64,000 nucleotides of DNA from Paraburkholderia piptadeniae (GCF_900007165.1 NZ_CYGY02000014.1:1-64000), one strand, 5' to 3'. Shown: positions 16,851 to 26,739, counted from the first letter of the stretch. Notes: generated by a model from the sequence alone, not told the origin. A program made the numbers and translations.

Positions 16851-18164
16851 TCACGCGACCACGGCGGATCCATACGGCACGTCCCGATGCCCATACCGGC
16901 GGACGCGAATGTTGGCTTGTTCGCCGTGACCAATCATGCCCTCAATGGCACAGAGCCGTGAGCAGTAAGCCCCAATCATCGCACTGGCCTCGTCGGTCAG
17001 GACCTTCTGATAGGTGCAGGTCTTGATAAACTTGCCAACCCACAGACCGCCTGTATAACGTGCGGCCTTGCCAGTCGGCAGCGTATGGTTCGTGCCGATG
17101 ACCTTATCGCCGAAGGCCACGTTCGTTCGCGGGCCAAGGAAGAGCGCTCCATAGTTCTTCATGTTGTTGAGGAAATAGTCCGGATCGCGAGTCATCACCT
17201 GAACGTGCTCGGAAGCGATGCGGTCCGCTTGCTGCACCATTTCTTCCAGCGTGTCGACGACGATAACTTCGCCATAGTCGCGCCATGAAGCACCCGCGGT
17301 GTTTGCAGTGGGCAGAATCTTCAGCAAGCGCTCGACTTCGGCGATCGTCTCCTGCGCGAGCGCCAGCGAGTTCGTCAGGAGGACAGCTGGCGTATTGAAA
17401 CCATGTTCAGCCTGACCCAAAAGGTCGGTCGCGCACATCTCGGCATCCACGCTGTCGTCGGCAATAACGAGCGTTTCCGTCGGACCAGCGATGAGGTCGA
17501 TACCGATGCGACCGAACAGCTGACGCTTCGCCTCGGCAACAAACGCGTTGCCCGGCCCCACCACCATCGCTACCTCATCGATTGTTTGGGTGCCGAGAGC
17601 CATCGCAGCGATCGCCTGCACACCACCGAACGTATAAATCTCGTCGGCGCCACCGAGGTGCATCGCAGCGACCACTGCGGGATTTGGCTTGCCATGCACC
17701 GGGGGTGAGGCAGTGATGACGCGTGGCACGCCGGCGACCTTCGCTGTTACGACACTCATATGCGCCGACGCAACGAGCGGGAATTTCCCGCCGGGCACGT
17801 AACACGCAACACTGTCCACCGGCATGTTCTTGTGGCCAAGGACGACACCCGGCAGGGTCTCCACCTCGACGTCACGGAGCGCCTCGCGCTGCGCCCGCGC
17901 AAAATTGCGCACCTGCGTCTGTGCAAACTTGATGTCGTCGAGTTGGCCTTGCGACAAAGCACCGACGCAAGCTGCGATTTCGCTTTCCGAAAGCCGGAAG
18001 CTTTCAGGAGACCAGTTGTCGAACTTCTTCGACAACTCCGCCACCGCTGCATCTCCGCGTTTGGCGACATCGGCGAGGATTTCAGTGACCGTGTCGCGCA
18101 CTTTTGCAGCGTCCAGGGAAGATTCTTCAGCGCTGCGGCCGTGCTTCAGATATTGGATTGCCAT
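16851..18164 (-). CDS. HisD-family dehydrogenase, HpsN-like
   Basis: A 437-residue histidinol-dehydrogenase-fold enzyme that oxidises a primary alcohol in two NAD-dependent steps to a carboxylate. Zinc-site residues of the family are visible: Gln251 and His254 in GQAEHG, Asp353 and His360 in GTNHTLPTG. Also present are YVPGGK at 122-127 and GPTE at 227-230. It is not in a histidine operon. It resembles the sulfopropanediol 3-dehydrogenase HpsN group, found with SDRs and dedicated regulators. No sulfolactate-processing gene or transporter is present, so the substrate could be another polyol. A divergent LacI gene faces it. Confidence 0.87.
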   Translation of the reverse strand: MAIQYLKHGRSAEESSLDAAKVRDTVTEILADVAKRGDAAVAELSKKFDNWSPESFRLSESEIAACVGALSQGQLDDIKFAQTQVRNFARAQREALRDVEVETLPGVVLGHKNMPVDSVACYVPGGKFPLVASAHMSVVTAKVAGVPRVITASPPVHGKPNPAVVAAMHLGGADEIYTFGGVQAIAAMALGTQTIDEVAMVVGPGNAFVAEAKRQLFGRIGIDLIAGPTETLVIADDSVDAEMCATDLLGQAEHGFNTPAVLLTNSLALAQETIAEVERLLKILPTANTAGASWRDYGEVIVVDTLEEMVQQADRIASEHVQVMTRDPDYFLNNMKNYGALFLGPRTNVAFGDKVIGTNHTLPTGKAARYTGGLWVGKFIKTCTYQKVLTDEASAMIGAYCSRLCAIEGMIGHGEQANIRVRRYGHRDVPYGSAVVA

Positions 18165-18234
18165 TTGCTTTTCCTGTCAGGATGGTTGACCAGATTTGCC
18201 TTCCTGGTGACGGAGGCCTTGCGCTACCATTGAT

Positions 18235-18273
18235 GCAAATCTATCGCAAATATTTCGTGCAAAGGAATGCAAA
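18235..18273. promoter_or_regulatory. phased GCAAA repeats between HpsN-like gene and LacI gene
   Basis: Four GCAAA copies start at 18235, 18246, 18259 and 18269, in steps of 11, 13 and 10 bases, so they lie on about one face of the helix. They occupy the 174-base divergent promoter region. They are a candidate binding site for the LacI protein encoded at 18339 or for another regulator. Confidence 0.35.
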
Positions 18274-18338
18274 CGATAGACGATTACCCTAAAGGTACTG
18301 TCTTCGGGTCATCTCCAGAGGCGAACTATTAATTCATT

Positions 18339-19385
18339 ATGCGAACTGGTGCAAAACGTCCTGCCGACGCGAAACCCGTCAAGGTAAGGCTCGAGGACGT
18401 GGCCAAAAAACTGGGCATCTCGGTGTCGACGGTCTCACGCTCGCTGGCAGGCCACCCCGCGATTAGCAGCGACACCCGGGGTTCAGTGCAGGCGGCGGCT
18501 GCCGAACTCGGCTATCGGGTTCCTGCGCAAGGGCGGCGAGCGAAGAAATCGGCGACCAAGCTGATAGGTGTCGTGGTCGGTGCGCTTCACAACCGATTCA
18601 TGACTGTTCTGCTGACACATCTGCACGACGCGTTGCAGGAACTTGGTTATCAGATCACCCTGATGATCGATTCGATGAACGACTCTGGGAACCTCCTTGC
18701 CTTCCGGCCCCTGATAGACGGCTATCTGGACGGTCTGATTTTCGCCACAGCGACGCTTGATTCCCCTGTAGTCGCCGAGATGCAACGGCGAGGAATCCCA
18801 CTTGTGCTGGTCGTCCGCTCAGTGGACCACGTGATGGTTGACACCGTGGAGATTGACAACGTTTACGCAGGAGCGGTCGCGGCCGAGCATCTGTACGAGC
18901 TGGGTCATCGGCGAATCGGCCTCGTGATGGGACCGCAAAACACTTCCACGAGTCGTGATCGTGCGATCGGTGTATCGAGCTGCCTGAAGGAAATTGGCTT
19001 GCCACCGGAGTCGATATCGCTTGTCTGGGGCGACTACACGACCGAGTCTGGCTATTCGAGCACGATCTCGATGCTCCGTGAGGCGGATCCGGTTACAGCT
19101 ATCGTCGCCGGGAACGACATGATCGCGCTGGGTGTCTTGGAGGCCGCGAAACGGCAAGGCATTCGCGTGCCGGACCAACTCTCCATCATTGGTTTCGACG
19201 ACATGCCACTCGCGGGGTCGCCACTAGTGGGGCTCACTTCGATACGCCAGCCCGTCGAGGCGATGGCCCGTACGGCGGCGCGCCGGCTCGTTGAGCGGAT
19301 CCGCGCGGGAGGAATGGGAGCGTATGCACATGATGTACTGCCGATCCAGTTGGTGCGTCGCGACACTACGGGCCCTCGAAGTTAA
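18339..19385 (+). CDS. LacI-family transcriptional regulator
   Basis: A 348-residue LacI/PurR-type repressor. The N-terminal helix-turn-helix reads VRLEDVAKKLGISVSTVSRSLAG near residues 16-38, preceded by a basic leader. The periplasmic-binding-protein-like effector domain begins at about 75 and includes IGFDDMPLAGS near the end. It is divergent from the HpsN-like/SDR genes and most likely controls them in response to their substrate. No other start was clearly better than the ATG at 18339. Confidence 0.92.
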   Translation: MRTGAKRPADAKPVKVRLEDVAKKLGISVSTVSRSLAGHPAISSDTRGSVQAAAAELGYRVPAQGRRAKKSATKLIGVVVGALHNRFMTVLLTHLHDALQELGYQITLMIDSMNDSGNLLAFRPLIDGYLDGLIFATATLDSPVVAEMQRRGIPLVLVVRSVDHVMVDTVEIDNVYAGAVAAEHLYELGHRRIGLVMGPQNTSTSRDRAIGVSSCLKEIGLPPESISLVWGDYTTESGYSSTISMLREADPVTAIVAGNDMIALGVLEAAKRQGIRVPDQLSIIGFDDMPLAGSPLVGLTSIRQPVEAMARTAARRLVERIRAGGMGAYAHDVLPIQLVRRDTTGPRS

Positions 19386-19634
19386 ATGCATGCGGTGCCG
19401 AAAGGACGCCAGCAAAATAGGCAATTGCTCTTTGACGTTCGAGATCGAGTAGACGACCTACTGTTCATGCGGGATGAGCGCCAACGAACTCGGAAGGACT
19501 CGGCCATGTGGAAGTCCGCTACATGCGTATCGAGCTGAGCGATCAGACTGTGACCAACGGCTACAAGGCAAACTGTCAAATTGGGTAAATCGTAGGCTAA
19601 GATACGGTCGTCGACGATCTGTACCGAGACCGCC

Positions 19635-20393
19635 ATGCCTGATGCGAAGAAAACAGCTCTTGTAACGAACGCTGCTGGATACGCGGGTCCGCCAGCCGTG
19701 ACCGCTCTGTGCAACTCTGGGTTCAGGGTCTTCGTGCATGACGCGACGTTCAAGGACCCTGTAGCGATAGCACATTTCCTCCAAATGCATCCGGCTGCAG
19801 AAGTCATTTGCGCGGACAACCCTGCGACACTCGTAACCGAGGCGTGGAAGACGGCGGGGCAGCTCAACGCGATCATTTGCAACGACCACTATCCAGCGGT
19901 ACAGATCTCATCTGAAAAGGCGCCTTTAGACGAGTTCAGACAAACGCTCGAATATCTCGTGCTCAATCCGTTTGCATTGCTGCAGGCAGCGATTCCTCTT
20001 TTGAGAGATCAAGGTGGTGGAAACATTGTAATGATCACGTCGTGCCGCACGCACGCGCCTATTCGAGGTGGCGCTATTCCTGATGCAGCAAGGGCTGCGG
20101 CCAACGCGCTGGTAAAGTCGCTGGGGGTAGAGCTGGCTCCGGATGCGATCGCGGTTAACGCAGTATCTCCTAACTTTTTGTACAGCGAAGCTTATTATCC
20201 GAAAGCAATATTCATTGACGACGAGAGAGGGAAAGATTATGTAACCAAGAATGTTCCGGCTGGACGACTCGGTCGACCAGATGAAATCGGCGATGTGATC
20301 AGGTTTCTGGCTTCAACGGAAGCGCGCTTCCTTACTGGCGCGATTATCGACTTCAATGGGGGTTGGCCGTCATCATCGGTTCGCCCTACCTGA
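19635..20393 (+). CDS. halohydrin-dehalogenase-like SDR with Tyr-to-Pro change
   Basis: A 252-residue protein resembling halohydrin dehalogenases. The halohydrin dehalogenase nucleotide-loop motif T-x4-[FY]-x-G is present as TNAAGYAG at 11-18, replacing the cofactor GxxxGxG of normal SDRs. Other matching parts are CNDHYP at 82-87, PNFLYSEAYYP at 179-189 and GRLGRPDEIG. The catalytic pattern S-x12-Y-x3-R is kept in spacing, with Ser136 and Arg153, but the Tyr position is Pro149 (codon CCT at 20079-20081). It is therefore either inactive in the usual reaction or does something else. The gene stands alone 250 bases after the LacI gene, with lower GC than its neighbours. The start ATG lacks a strong ribosome site. 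Confidence 0.82.
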   Translation: MPDAKKTALVTNAAGYAGPPAVTALCNSGFRVFVHDATFKDPVAIAHFLQMHPAAEVICADNPATLVTEAWKTAGQLNAIICNDHYPAVQISSEKAPLDEFRQTLEYLVLNPFALLQAAIPLLRDQGGGNIVMITSCRTHAPIRGGAIPDAARAAANALVKSLGVELAPDAIAVNAVSPNFLYSEAYYPKAIFIDDERGKDYVTKNVPAGRLGRPDEIGDVIRFLASTEARFLTGAIIDFNGGWPSSSVRPT

Positions 20394-20454
20394 TTCCTTA
20401 CTTTTCTCCGCACGTCGTGGTCCGCTGTCAAGCCGAACCAGCGGGACAGGAGCG

Positions 20455-20982
20455 TCATCGCGCGAAAGAAAACAATTCTGCCCGCAATCGTTTGGCCTTC
20501 GCACTGCCATAGACCTTTTCGAGCTCCATTTGTGCGGCCCTCAAGTGCACGCTACCCCGTTCCAGCTTTGCAAGGCCAAGCTCGGTTAGCGAGAGTATGC
20601 AGCGTCGGCCATCGTGTGCATGGCTTGCTTTCAATAGTAGTCTCGCGGAAATAAGGGGTTTGATGGCGCGCACTAAAGACGTACGCTCCATGACTAGAAT
20701 CTTGCTGAGTTCGTTCATCGTCATGAATTCATGTTCTCGCAATACCATAAGTATCTCTAACTGCCCTATGGTAACCGATGCCTGTGCTAAGTGCCGGTTG
20801 TAGATTCTCGAAACATAGCGCTTAGCTTGATTCACTGCGAAGCAGTAGTCCTCTTTCAGTGTGTGCTCGATAGCTCCCTCAAGCGACCGCCCCCCGCTGT
20901 CCGGCGTGGTTTGCAGATCGTCCTCCACCCTAGTAACTGCGCCTCGCAGGCATGGGATCATATACACGTTTATTTCTGACAT
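20455..20982 (-). CDS. MarR-family transcriptional regulator
   Basis: A 175-residue winged-helix regulator. The recognition part reads MTMNELSKILVMERTSLVRAIKPLISARLL, and the wing has HDGRRCILSLTELG, both typical of MarR. About 40 extra residues precede the domain. It is convergent with the halohydrin-dehalogenase-like gene and upstream of, but on the same strand as, nothing obvious. MarR proteins in such clusters often sense aromatic or CoA-linked ligands. It is a candidate for binding the TTATC-N3-GATAA palindromes. Confidence 0.87.
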   Translation of the reverse strand: MSEINVYMIPCLRGAVTRVEDDLQTTPDSGGRSLEGAIEHTLKEDYCFAVNQAKRYVSRIYNRHLAQASVTIGQLEILMVLREHEFMTMNELSKILVMERTSLVRAIKPLISARLLLKASHAHDGRRCILSLTELGLAKLERGSVHLRAAQMELEKVYGSAKAKRLRAELFSFAR

Positions 20983-21075
20983 GAAAAACCAACACTCGTG
21001 CGAAAAGCCGAGCGTCCGTGACGTGCAAAATTAAAAGAGCCCCGTCCGCTCAACCTTGGCGCAAGGGCCACAGGT

Positions 21076-21843
21076 TCATTCGAGGTCCTTCGGCGGCCGC
21101 TTCGCAAGGAAGGCCTGGAAGACTTCTCGGGCCTCAGGGGAGCCGAGCTGCCTCGCGAACTGCTGGCTCTCCGCCGTGATTTGTGCAAGGATTGACTCCT
21201 GGTCCCGCATGAGTTGCTTGGTGGCCGTCATCGCACCCAGGGGCCCAGATGCCAGCAGCTTTGCGGCAGACAAGGCTTCTTCGCGCACCTTCCCCTTCTC
21301 GACAGCCAGGTTGGCAATGCCCCACGATACCGCTGTGTCGCCATCCATGGGTTTGCCCATTGCGAAGAGTGCGAACGCTCTCGCGTGCCCAATGCGTGCA
21401 ACCATCAACAACGTAGATGCAGCTTCTGGCACCAAGGCGAGATTAACGAAAGGGGCGACAAGCCTCGCATCGTGCGCAACGACGACAAAGTCACAGTGAA
21501 GCAGCAAAGTTACACCTATGCCGATCGCTTGCCCTTGCACGCCAGCGACGAGTGGCTTACGGGCTGTGGCAAGGGCCGTCAGAAAACGGTGCACGCTAGC
21601 TGGGATTTCGCTACGTTCAGCTTGCGCCCAGCCTGCGAACGCCGAGATATCGTTTCCAGCCGTGAACGTATCTCCTTCCGATAGGAGGAGAACGACGTGA
21701 ATCTCCGAATCCCCCTGCGCAGCCTCGATCTGATCAGCCAGCGCAGCGTACATAGGCTCGGTGATCGCGTTCATCTTGCCAGGCCTGTTAAGGGTCACGA
21801 CGAGAACGCCATCCTCAATTCTCTTTGTAATGAATTCAGACAT
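21076..21843 (-). CDS. enoyl-CoA hydratase/isomerase family protein
   Basis: A 255-residue crotonase-fold protein. The oxyanion segment is TFTAGNDISAF. The second catalytic loop reads VNLALVPEAAST, with Glu in the place used by delta3-delta2 enoyl-CoA isomerases, and the first catalytic Glu of hydratases is absent (GIGVTLLLHCD). That argues for an isomerase or a related reaction rather than hydration. It lies 93 bases upstream of the MarR gene start on the same strand. Confidence 0.9.
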   Translation of the reverse strand: MSEFITKRIEDGVLVVTLNRPGKMNAITEPMYAALADQIEAAQGDSEIHVVLLLSEGDTFTAGNDISAFAGWAQAERSEIPASVHRFLTALATARKPLVAGVQGQAIGIGVTLLLHCDFVVVAHDARLVAPFVNLALVPEAASTLLMVARIGHARAFALFAMGKPMDGDTAVSWGIANLAVEKGKVREEALSAAKLLASGPLGAMTATKQLMRDQESILAQITAESQQFARQLGSPEAREVFQAFLAKRPPKDLE

Positions 21844-22152
21844 GGTTAACGTCTCTACATAAGGTGTTTACCGGCCAGGCCAGCCAAGTCCTCGCAGGCG
21901 CAGGCACTTGACAGCGAGGTACACCTGCGATCAATTTAAGTCCTTAACGGCCGGGATATCGCGAATTGCATGCTGCCCTGAACGATCGGATGCTTGATGC
22001 CGAAAAGTCTGGCAACTCTCGATTTCACGTTTCAATTGCTTTCCTGCCGCTACTCGCCAATCCGGATACAGCTGATTTCTAGCGAGCGGAAGCATCCGTA
22101 ATATGGGCCCCGCTCAAATCAAACGAAACCCTTGGCGTGCCTCCCTGAAGAA
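21844..22152. other. intergenic stretch without a recognised gene
   Basis: About 310 bases between the enoyl-CoA isomerase-like gene and the broken monooxygenase gene. No open frame with a good start, tandem repeat or clear hairpin was found. Confidence 0.5.
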
Positions 22153-22438
22153 TTACGTTGGGCCGTGAAGCGTAATCACTTCTGGCTTGCCATCGATGTA
22201 GTCCCCAAGCTTTCTTCCGAGAACGCGGTAGTGGTCGGACTTGCGGTGGGCGGCGGCCCCCTCTTCATCGCGGTAGCGCTCAAGGAATGAGTACGACGTG
22301 TCGGCATCGCCTTTGAGCAATTCGTAGCCCATGCATCCGGGTTCGGCGCGTGAGGCATCGACCAGTTGCCGGGCCGTCGAGCTAAACGCCTCGGATGTCC
22401 CGGGTTTGATTTTTCAGATTGACCAAGATCACGATCAT
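22153..22438 (-). pseudogene. antibiotic-biosynthesis-monooxygenase (ABM) family gene with a one-base frameshift
   Basis: Reading from the ATG at 22438 (AAAGG upstream) gives MIVILVNLK and then soon a stop. Removing one base from the run of five T at 22410-22414 (A in the gene) joins it to KPGTSEAFSSTARQLVDASR, EPGCMGYELLKGD, YSFLERYRDEEGAAAHRKS and DYIDGKPEV. That is a full ABM/YgiN-type quinol monooxygenase of about 95 residues ending at 22153. The rest is undamaged, so this is a recent mutation, a phase-variable run, or a sequencing error. Confidence 0.75.
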
Positions 22439-22664
22439 CGAAAACATCCTTTTTATGCGTTACGCAACGGGTTTGTGTGTAGAAGAATCAAATAGGAGGT
22501 GGCAGAAAAATCACTACATCTTCGTAAGCTTTTAGCGGAAATCCCATGGTGGACCCCTTGAGCGAAAATGCGTCGAGCGGCTTGCTCGTTTAAACAGAGC
22601 CGACCTCACTAACGTGCAGCACGCGCACTCAGGTAAAAGCCACGATCACGACTTGCATGGATCC

Positions 22665-23840
22665 CTAGAGCACTTCGAAAACGGCCGCTGCACCCATGCC
22701 ACTGGCCATGCACATCGTCACGGCGACGCGCTTAGCTCCGCGCCGCCGGCCTTCGATCAGCGCGTGGCCCGTCAGGCGCTGGCCCGACATGCCGTAGGGG
22801 TGGCCAAGCGCGATGGCACCTCCGCTCACGTTCAACCTCTCGTCTGGAATGCCAAGGAAATCACGGCAATAAATCACCTGAACCGCGAATGCCTCATTAA
22901 GCTCCCAAAGGTCGATATCGTCCGTATTCAAGCCCAAGCGCGCTAGCACCTTGGGTACGGCAAAGATTGGCCCGATTCCCATCACTCCTGGCTCGCAACC
23001 GGCCACTGCGAAGCCAAGAAAACGCCCGAGCGGCTCCAGGCCGTGCCGCTCGGCATAAGCTTCACTCACGACCACGCACGCGCCCGCGCCATCGGAAAAC
23101 TGGCTTGCATTACCCGCGCTTACGACGCCACCTGACAGCGCGGGCCTGATGCCGGCAATACTCTCCACCGTGGTTCCTTCGCGTAGCCCCTCGTCGCGCG
23201 AGACATTTACCTCGCGCGTCACGAAACCAAGCTCTGGATCGACGAGCCCCCTCGTGACGGTGATTGGCGCAATTTCAGCTTCGAAGCGCCCGGCTGCCTG
23301 CGCCGCACATGCCTTTTGCTGGCTCGCTGCGCCATACACGTCCATCGCTTCTCGGCTAATGCCGTACACCTTGGCTACCTCTTCGGCCGTCTGCAGCATG
23401 CTCCAATAAATCTCAGGCTTGATCTGTTCCAACGAGGGGTCGATCGACATGTGCTGATTTGATTGATTCTGCACGCAAGAAATGCTTTCCACGCCACCGG
23501 CTACAAAGACCTCGCCTTCCCCCATGCCAATACGTTGGCAGGCCAGCACGATGGATTGCAGGCCCGAACCGCAAAAGCGACTAAGGGTTAGCCCCGGCAC
23601 GGAGACACGCAACCCCGCCTTGATCGCGCTCTGGCGTGCGATGTTGTAGCCAGTGGCACCTTCTGGTGCAGAGCAGCCCATCAACACGTCCTCGACTTCG
23701 GCACCGTCGATGCCTGCACGCGCCAGCGCCTGTTGAACTACATGTCCCCCTAACGTGGCGCCATGGGTCATGTTGAATGCGCCTTTCCAACTTTTGGTCA
23801 GCGGAGTTCGGGCGGTAGATACGATCACTGCGTTGCTCAT
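22665..23840 (-). CDS. acetyl-CoA acyltransferase (thiolase)
   Basis: A 391-residue thiolase that cleaves 3-ketoacyl-CoA with CoA. The nucleophile Cys90 is in [10 protein letters not shown]. His347 is in [10 protein letters not shown] (usually GHPIGASG), and the second active Cys is Cys377 in [10 protein letters not shown] 23840 is chosen because AGGAAACCGAG precedes it; a longer frame starts at 23867. It follows the FadB/FadJ-like gene on the same strand after a 191-base gap, giving a complete late beta-oxidation set. Confidence 0.95.
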   Translation of the reverse strand: MSNAVIVSTARTPLTKSWKGAFNMTHGATLGGHVVQQALARAGIDGAEVEDVLMGCSAPEGATGYNIARQSAIKAGLRVSVPGLTLSRFCGSGLQSIVLACQRIGMGEGEVFVAGGVESISCVQNQSNQHMSIDPSLEQIKPEIYWSMLQTAEEVAKVYGISREAMDVYGAASQQKACAAQAAGRFEAEIAPITVTRGLVDPELGFVTREVNVSRDEGLREGTTVESIAGIRPALSGGVVSAGNASQFSDGAGACVVVSEAYAERHGLEPLGRFLGFAVAGCEPGVMGIGPIFAVPKVLARLGLNTDDIDLWELNEAFAVQVIYCRDFLGIPDERLNVSGGAIALGHPYGMSGQRLTGHALIEGRRRGAKRVAVTMCMASGMGAAAVFEVL

Positions 23841-24031
23841 CTCGGTTTCCTGTATTCGATTAGCCAAACGACTTGCTTTCCGCCAGCAGCCGTTCGATTA
23901 GCGACGCTGGTGTCCAAACGCAGACTCGACCCTCGCCGGGGAGATGATTACTGCGTCATTCGTCACTTCTGTTTGCAAGTGCCGAACGTGCCGCGGGGCG
24001 CAACATTCCGGCATCAGGCAACCATAGCTAT

Positions 24032-26110
24032 TCAATCGTTAAACCCCTGGCCCAAGTCGGCGAGCTTCTTCAAGAGCGGTGCGAGCTGCCACGCCTGCCC
24101 TTGGTAGCCCCGCGCATATTTCCGAATCGAACGCGCGACGTTGTAAAGTCCGACCTCGTCGGCATAATGCATCGGACCGCCGCGGAACCGCGGGAATCCA
24201 TAGCCGTTCAGGTACACAGTGTCGATATCGGAGGCCTTTGATGCGATGCCTTCCTCGACAATCAGCGCGCCTTCATTGACGAGCGCGTACACGAGCCGTT
24301 CGACGATTTCCTCATCGCTGATTCGGCGCCGGGCGATACCCAGATCCTCTGAATGACGGACAATCATGTCATTCACCTCTTTGCTGGGATACGCCTTTCG
24401 ATCACCTGGTTTGTAGTCGTACCAGCCCTTGCCAGTCTTTTGGCCGAAGCGCCCCATTTCGCAAAGTAGATCGCCGACCTTTGAGTAATTGAAAGCTGGA
24501 TTTTCGACAGCGCGTCGTTTTCGAATCGCCCATGCAATATCGTTGCCGGCCATGTCGATCATGCGAAACGGCCCCATGGCAAATCCGAATCGCTCGACGG
24601 CGCGATCGACCTGCTCGGGTAGCGCCCCTTCATCCAGTAGGAAACCTGCTTGCCGGCTGTATTGCTCAATCATCCGGTTACCGATGAAGCCGTCGCAGAC
24701 GCCCGACACCACCGCGGTCTTCCCGATCCGCTTTGCGAGCGCCGTCACCGTGGCGAGAACGTCCCGACCCGTTTTCTTCCCGCGCACAACCTCGAGTAGC
24801 TTCATCACGTTGGCGGGACTAAAAAAATGCATGCCGACTACGTCGTGCGGGCGCTTCGTGAACGACGCGATGGTGTCGACGTCCAGCGTGGACGTGTTCG
24901 ATGCCAATATCGCGCCAGGCCTCATCATTTCATCGAGTTTCCTGAATACGGCCTCCTTCGCGCTCATGTCCTCGAACACCGCCTCGATCACAAGGTCGGC
25001 GCCTTTGATGTCGTCGTAGGACAGCGTCGCGGTAAGCAACGACATGCGTTCCGCAATCTGATCCTGACTAAGCTTGCCCTTTTTTGCCGTGTCTTCGTAA
25101 CTGCGACGAATGGCCTCTAAGCCGCGTGCGAGCGCGTCGGCAGTCGTCTCCAGCAGAGTAACGGGCAGGCCTGCGTTAAGGAAGCTCATACCGATGCCTC
25201 TTCCCATAAGACCTCCGCCGATCACCGCGACTTTAGCGATCTTGCGGGCAAGCGTATCGAAGGGTACATCGGGAACCTTGCTAGCGGCTCGCTCGGCAAA
25301 GAACGCATGCCGCAACGCGCGCGACTCCGGTGTGGACATCAGATACTGGAAAGCGTCGCGTTCCGCCAGCAAGCCTTGGTCGAACGGCCTAAGAGATGCC
25401 GCCACGGCCTCGACACATTTCAGTGGTGCCGGCAAGTTACCCGTAGCGGCGATGGTTGCTCCGGCGTATCCGAGATAGGCTTCAGCGCTCTCGTGTTGCA
25501 CGGCAAGATCCCGCAAGCGCGGATGTGCGCTTGGCGAATGAGCTACGTTTCGCGCATATTTTTCGGCAGCCTCGAGCACACCATCTTCGACGACTTGATC
25601 GAAAAGCCGTGTATGTGCTAACGCACCGGCGGTCGTCGTCTTACCGGACACAATCATGTTCAACGCTGCCTCAAGGCCGATAGCGCGTGGCAGCCGCTGC
25701 GTCCCGCCGGCTCCCGGCAGCAGGCCGAGCTTCACTTCCGGCAGCGCAATGAGCGCGTCTTTCGCCGCAACGCGGTAGTGGCAACCAAGTGCCAGCTCGA
25801 GCCCGCCGCCCATAGCCACCGAATGAATCGCCGCCACGACGGGCTTGGGCGAAGCTTCGATAGTGTCGATCACGGTCTGCAGGGTAGGCTCCTGGAACGC
25901 CATTGGCGTTCCAAACTCACGGATATCCGCACCGCCCGAGAATGCGTTACCCGTGCCAGCGATGACGACAGCATTCACGCCATCGTCATCGAGTGCACGA
26001 ACCATCGCGTCCAAGATCCCCGTTCGCGTGCGGTGGCTGAGCCCATTGACGGGAGGGTTGTCCAATGTAATGACGACCACGCCGCCGCGGTCCTGATATT
26101 GCGTTGTCAT
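24032..26110 (-). CDS. bifunctional enoyl-CoA hydratase / 3-hydroxyacyl-CoA dehydrogenase (FadB/FadJ-like)
   Basis: A 692-residue multifunctional beta-oxidation protein. The N-terminal crotonase domain (about 1-190) has SGGADIREFG, GGGLELALG and the LPEVKLGLLPGAGGTQRLPR loop with the catalytic Glu. The NAD-binding domain starts near 295 with VIGGGLMGRGI, and the catalytic His is in GMHFFSPANVMKLLEVV. Two C-terminal dehydrogenase domains follow. GGAAAGGGAAGC precedes the ATG. It works between the enoyl-CoA enzymes and the thiolase encoded downstream. Confidence 0.95.
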   Translation of the reverse strand: MTTQYQDRGGVVVITLDNPPVNGLSHRTRTGILDAMVRALDDDGVNAVVIAGTGNAFSGGADIREFGTPMAFQEPTLQTVIDTIEASPKPVVAAIHSVAMGGGLELALGCHYRVAAKDALIALPEVKLGLLPGAGGTQRLPRAIGLEAALNMIVSGKTTTAGALAHTRLFDQVVEDGVLEAAEKYARNVAHSPSAHPRLRDLAVQHESAEAYLGYAGATIAATGNLPAPLKCVEAVAASLRPFDQGLLAERDAFQYLMSTPESRALRHAFFAERAASKVPDVPFDTLARKIAKVAVIGGGLMGRGIGMSFLNAGLPVTLLETTADALARGLEAIRRSYEDTAKKGKLSQDQIAERMSLLTATLSYDDIKGADLVIEAVFEDMSAKEAVFRKLDEMMRPGAILASNTSTLDVDTIASFTKRPHDVVGMHFFSPANVMKLLEVVRGKKTGRDVLATVTALAKRIGKTAVVSGVCDGFIGNRMIEQYSRQAGFLLDEGALPEQVDRAVERFGFAMGPFRMIDMAGNDIAWAIRKRRAVENPAFNYSKVGDLLCEMGRFGQKTGKGWYDYKPGDRKAYPSKEVNDMIVRHSEDLGIARRRISDEEIVERLVYALVNEGALIVEEGIASKASDIDTVYLNGYGFPRFRGGPMHYADEVGLYNVARSIRKYARGYQGQAWQLAPLLKKLADLGQGFND

Positions 26111-26301
26111 GCTGCTTCCCTTTCCTTTTGAAACTGTAGTGAATGACCCGGTGGAACTCGTCTGCGACCTTTGAAACCGATCGGACAGGTTTGTCTCACG
26201 TCTGGATAGTCCACTCGCTCGGGTCGCCTCCCACGATCGTTACGTCGAGGTAAACTCGCGGCCCGCTCCTCATTTGCGTCTGCGCCAAAAGCGCGCCCGT
26301 G

Positions 26302-26739
26302 TCAAACAACGAGGGCGGCAAGTGCTGAGCGCATCGGCTCAGGCAACTGCACCGGCCGTCGCGTGTCGCGATCGACGTACACGTGTACGAAATGCCCCTG
26401 CGCGGCAGGAGACGCATCACAGGTCGTGAACAGGCCAATCTCGTAGCGCACGCTCGACGTACCAAGCCGCGCGACGCGCAGCCCCGCATCGACCTGTTGC
26501 GGAAACGCGATTGGTGAAAAATAGTTGCATTGCGTCTCGACTACGAGACCGATCGTCCGACCGCGCTCGTAGTCGAGGACCCCGGCGCCGACCAGATACT
26601 CGTTGACAACCGTGTCGAAATAGCTGTAGTAGACGACGTTGTTCACGTGTCCATACACGTCGTTGTCCATCCAACGAGTTGGGATCTTCAGGAAGTGCTG
26701 ATACTCATCGCGTGCACGCGGTTGGGGCTTTTCAGACAT
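26302..26739 (-). CDS. hot-dog acyl-CoA thioesterase (YbgC/4-hydroxybenzoyl-CoA thioesterase type)
   Basis: A 145-residue hot-dog fold protein with the family pattern TRWMDNDVYGHVNNVVYYSYFD at about 21-42, where the Asp near residue 25 is the catalytic position. It would release free acid from an acyl-CoA. It lies 191 bases upstream of the FadB/FadJ-like gene on the same strand. No clear Shine-Dalgarno sequence is seen before the ATG. Confidence 0.88.
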   Translation of the reverse strand: MSEKPQPRARDEYQHFLKIPTRWMDNDVYGHVNNVVYYSYFDTVVNEYLVGAGVLDYERGRTIGLVVETQCNYFSPIAFPQQVDAGLRVARLGTSSVRYEIGLFTTCDASPAAQGHFVHVYVDRDTRRPVQLPEPMRSALAALVV

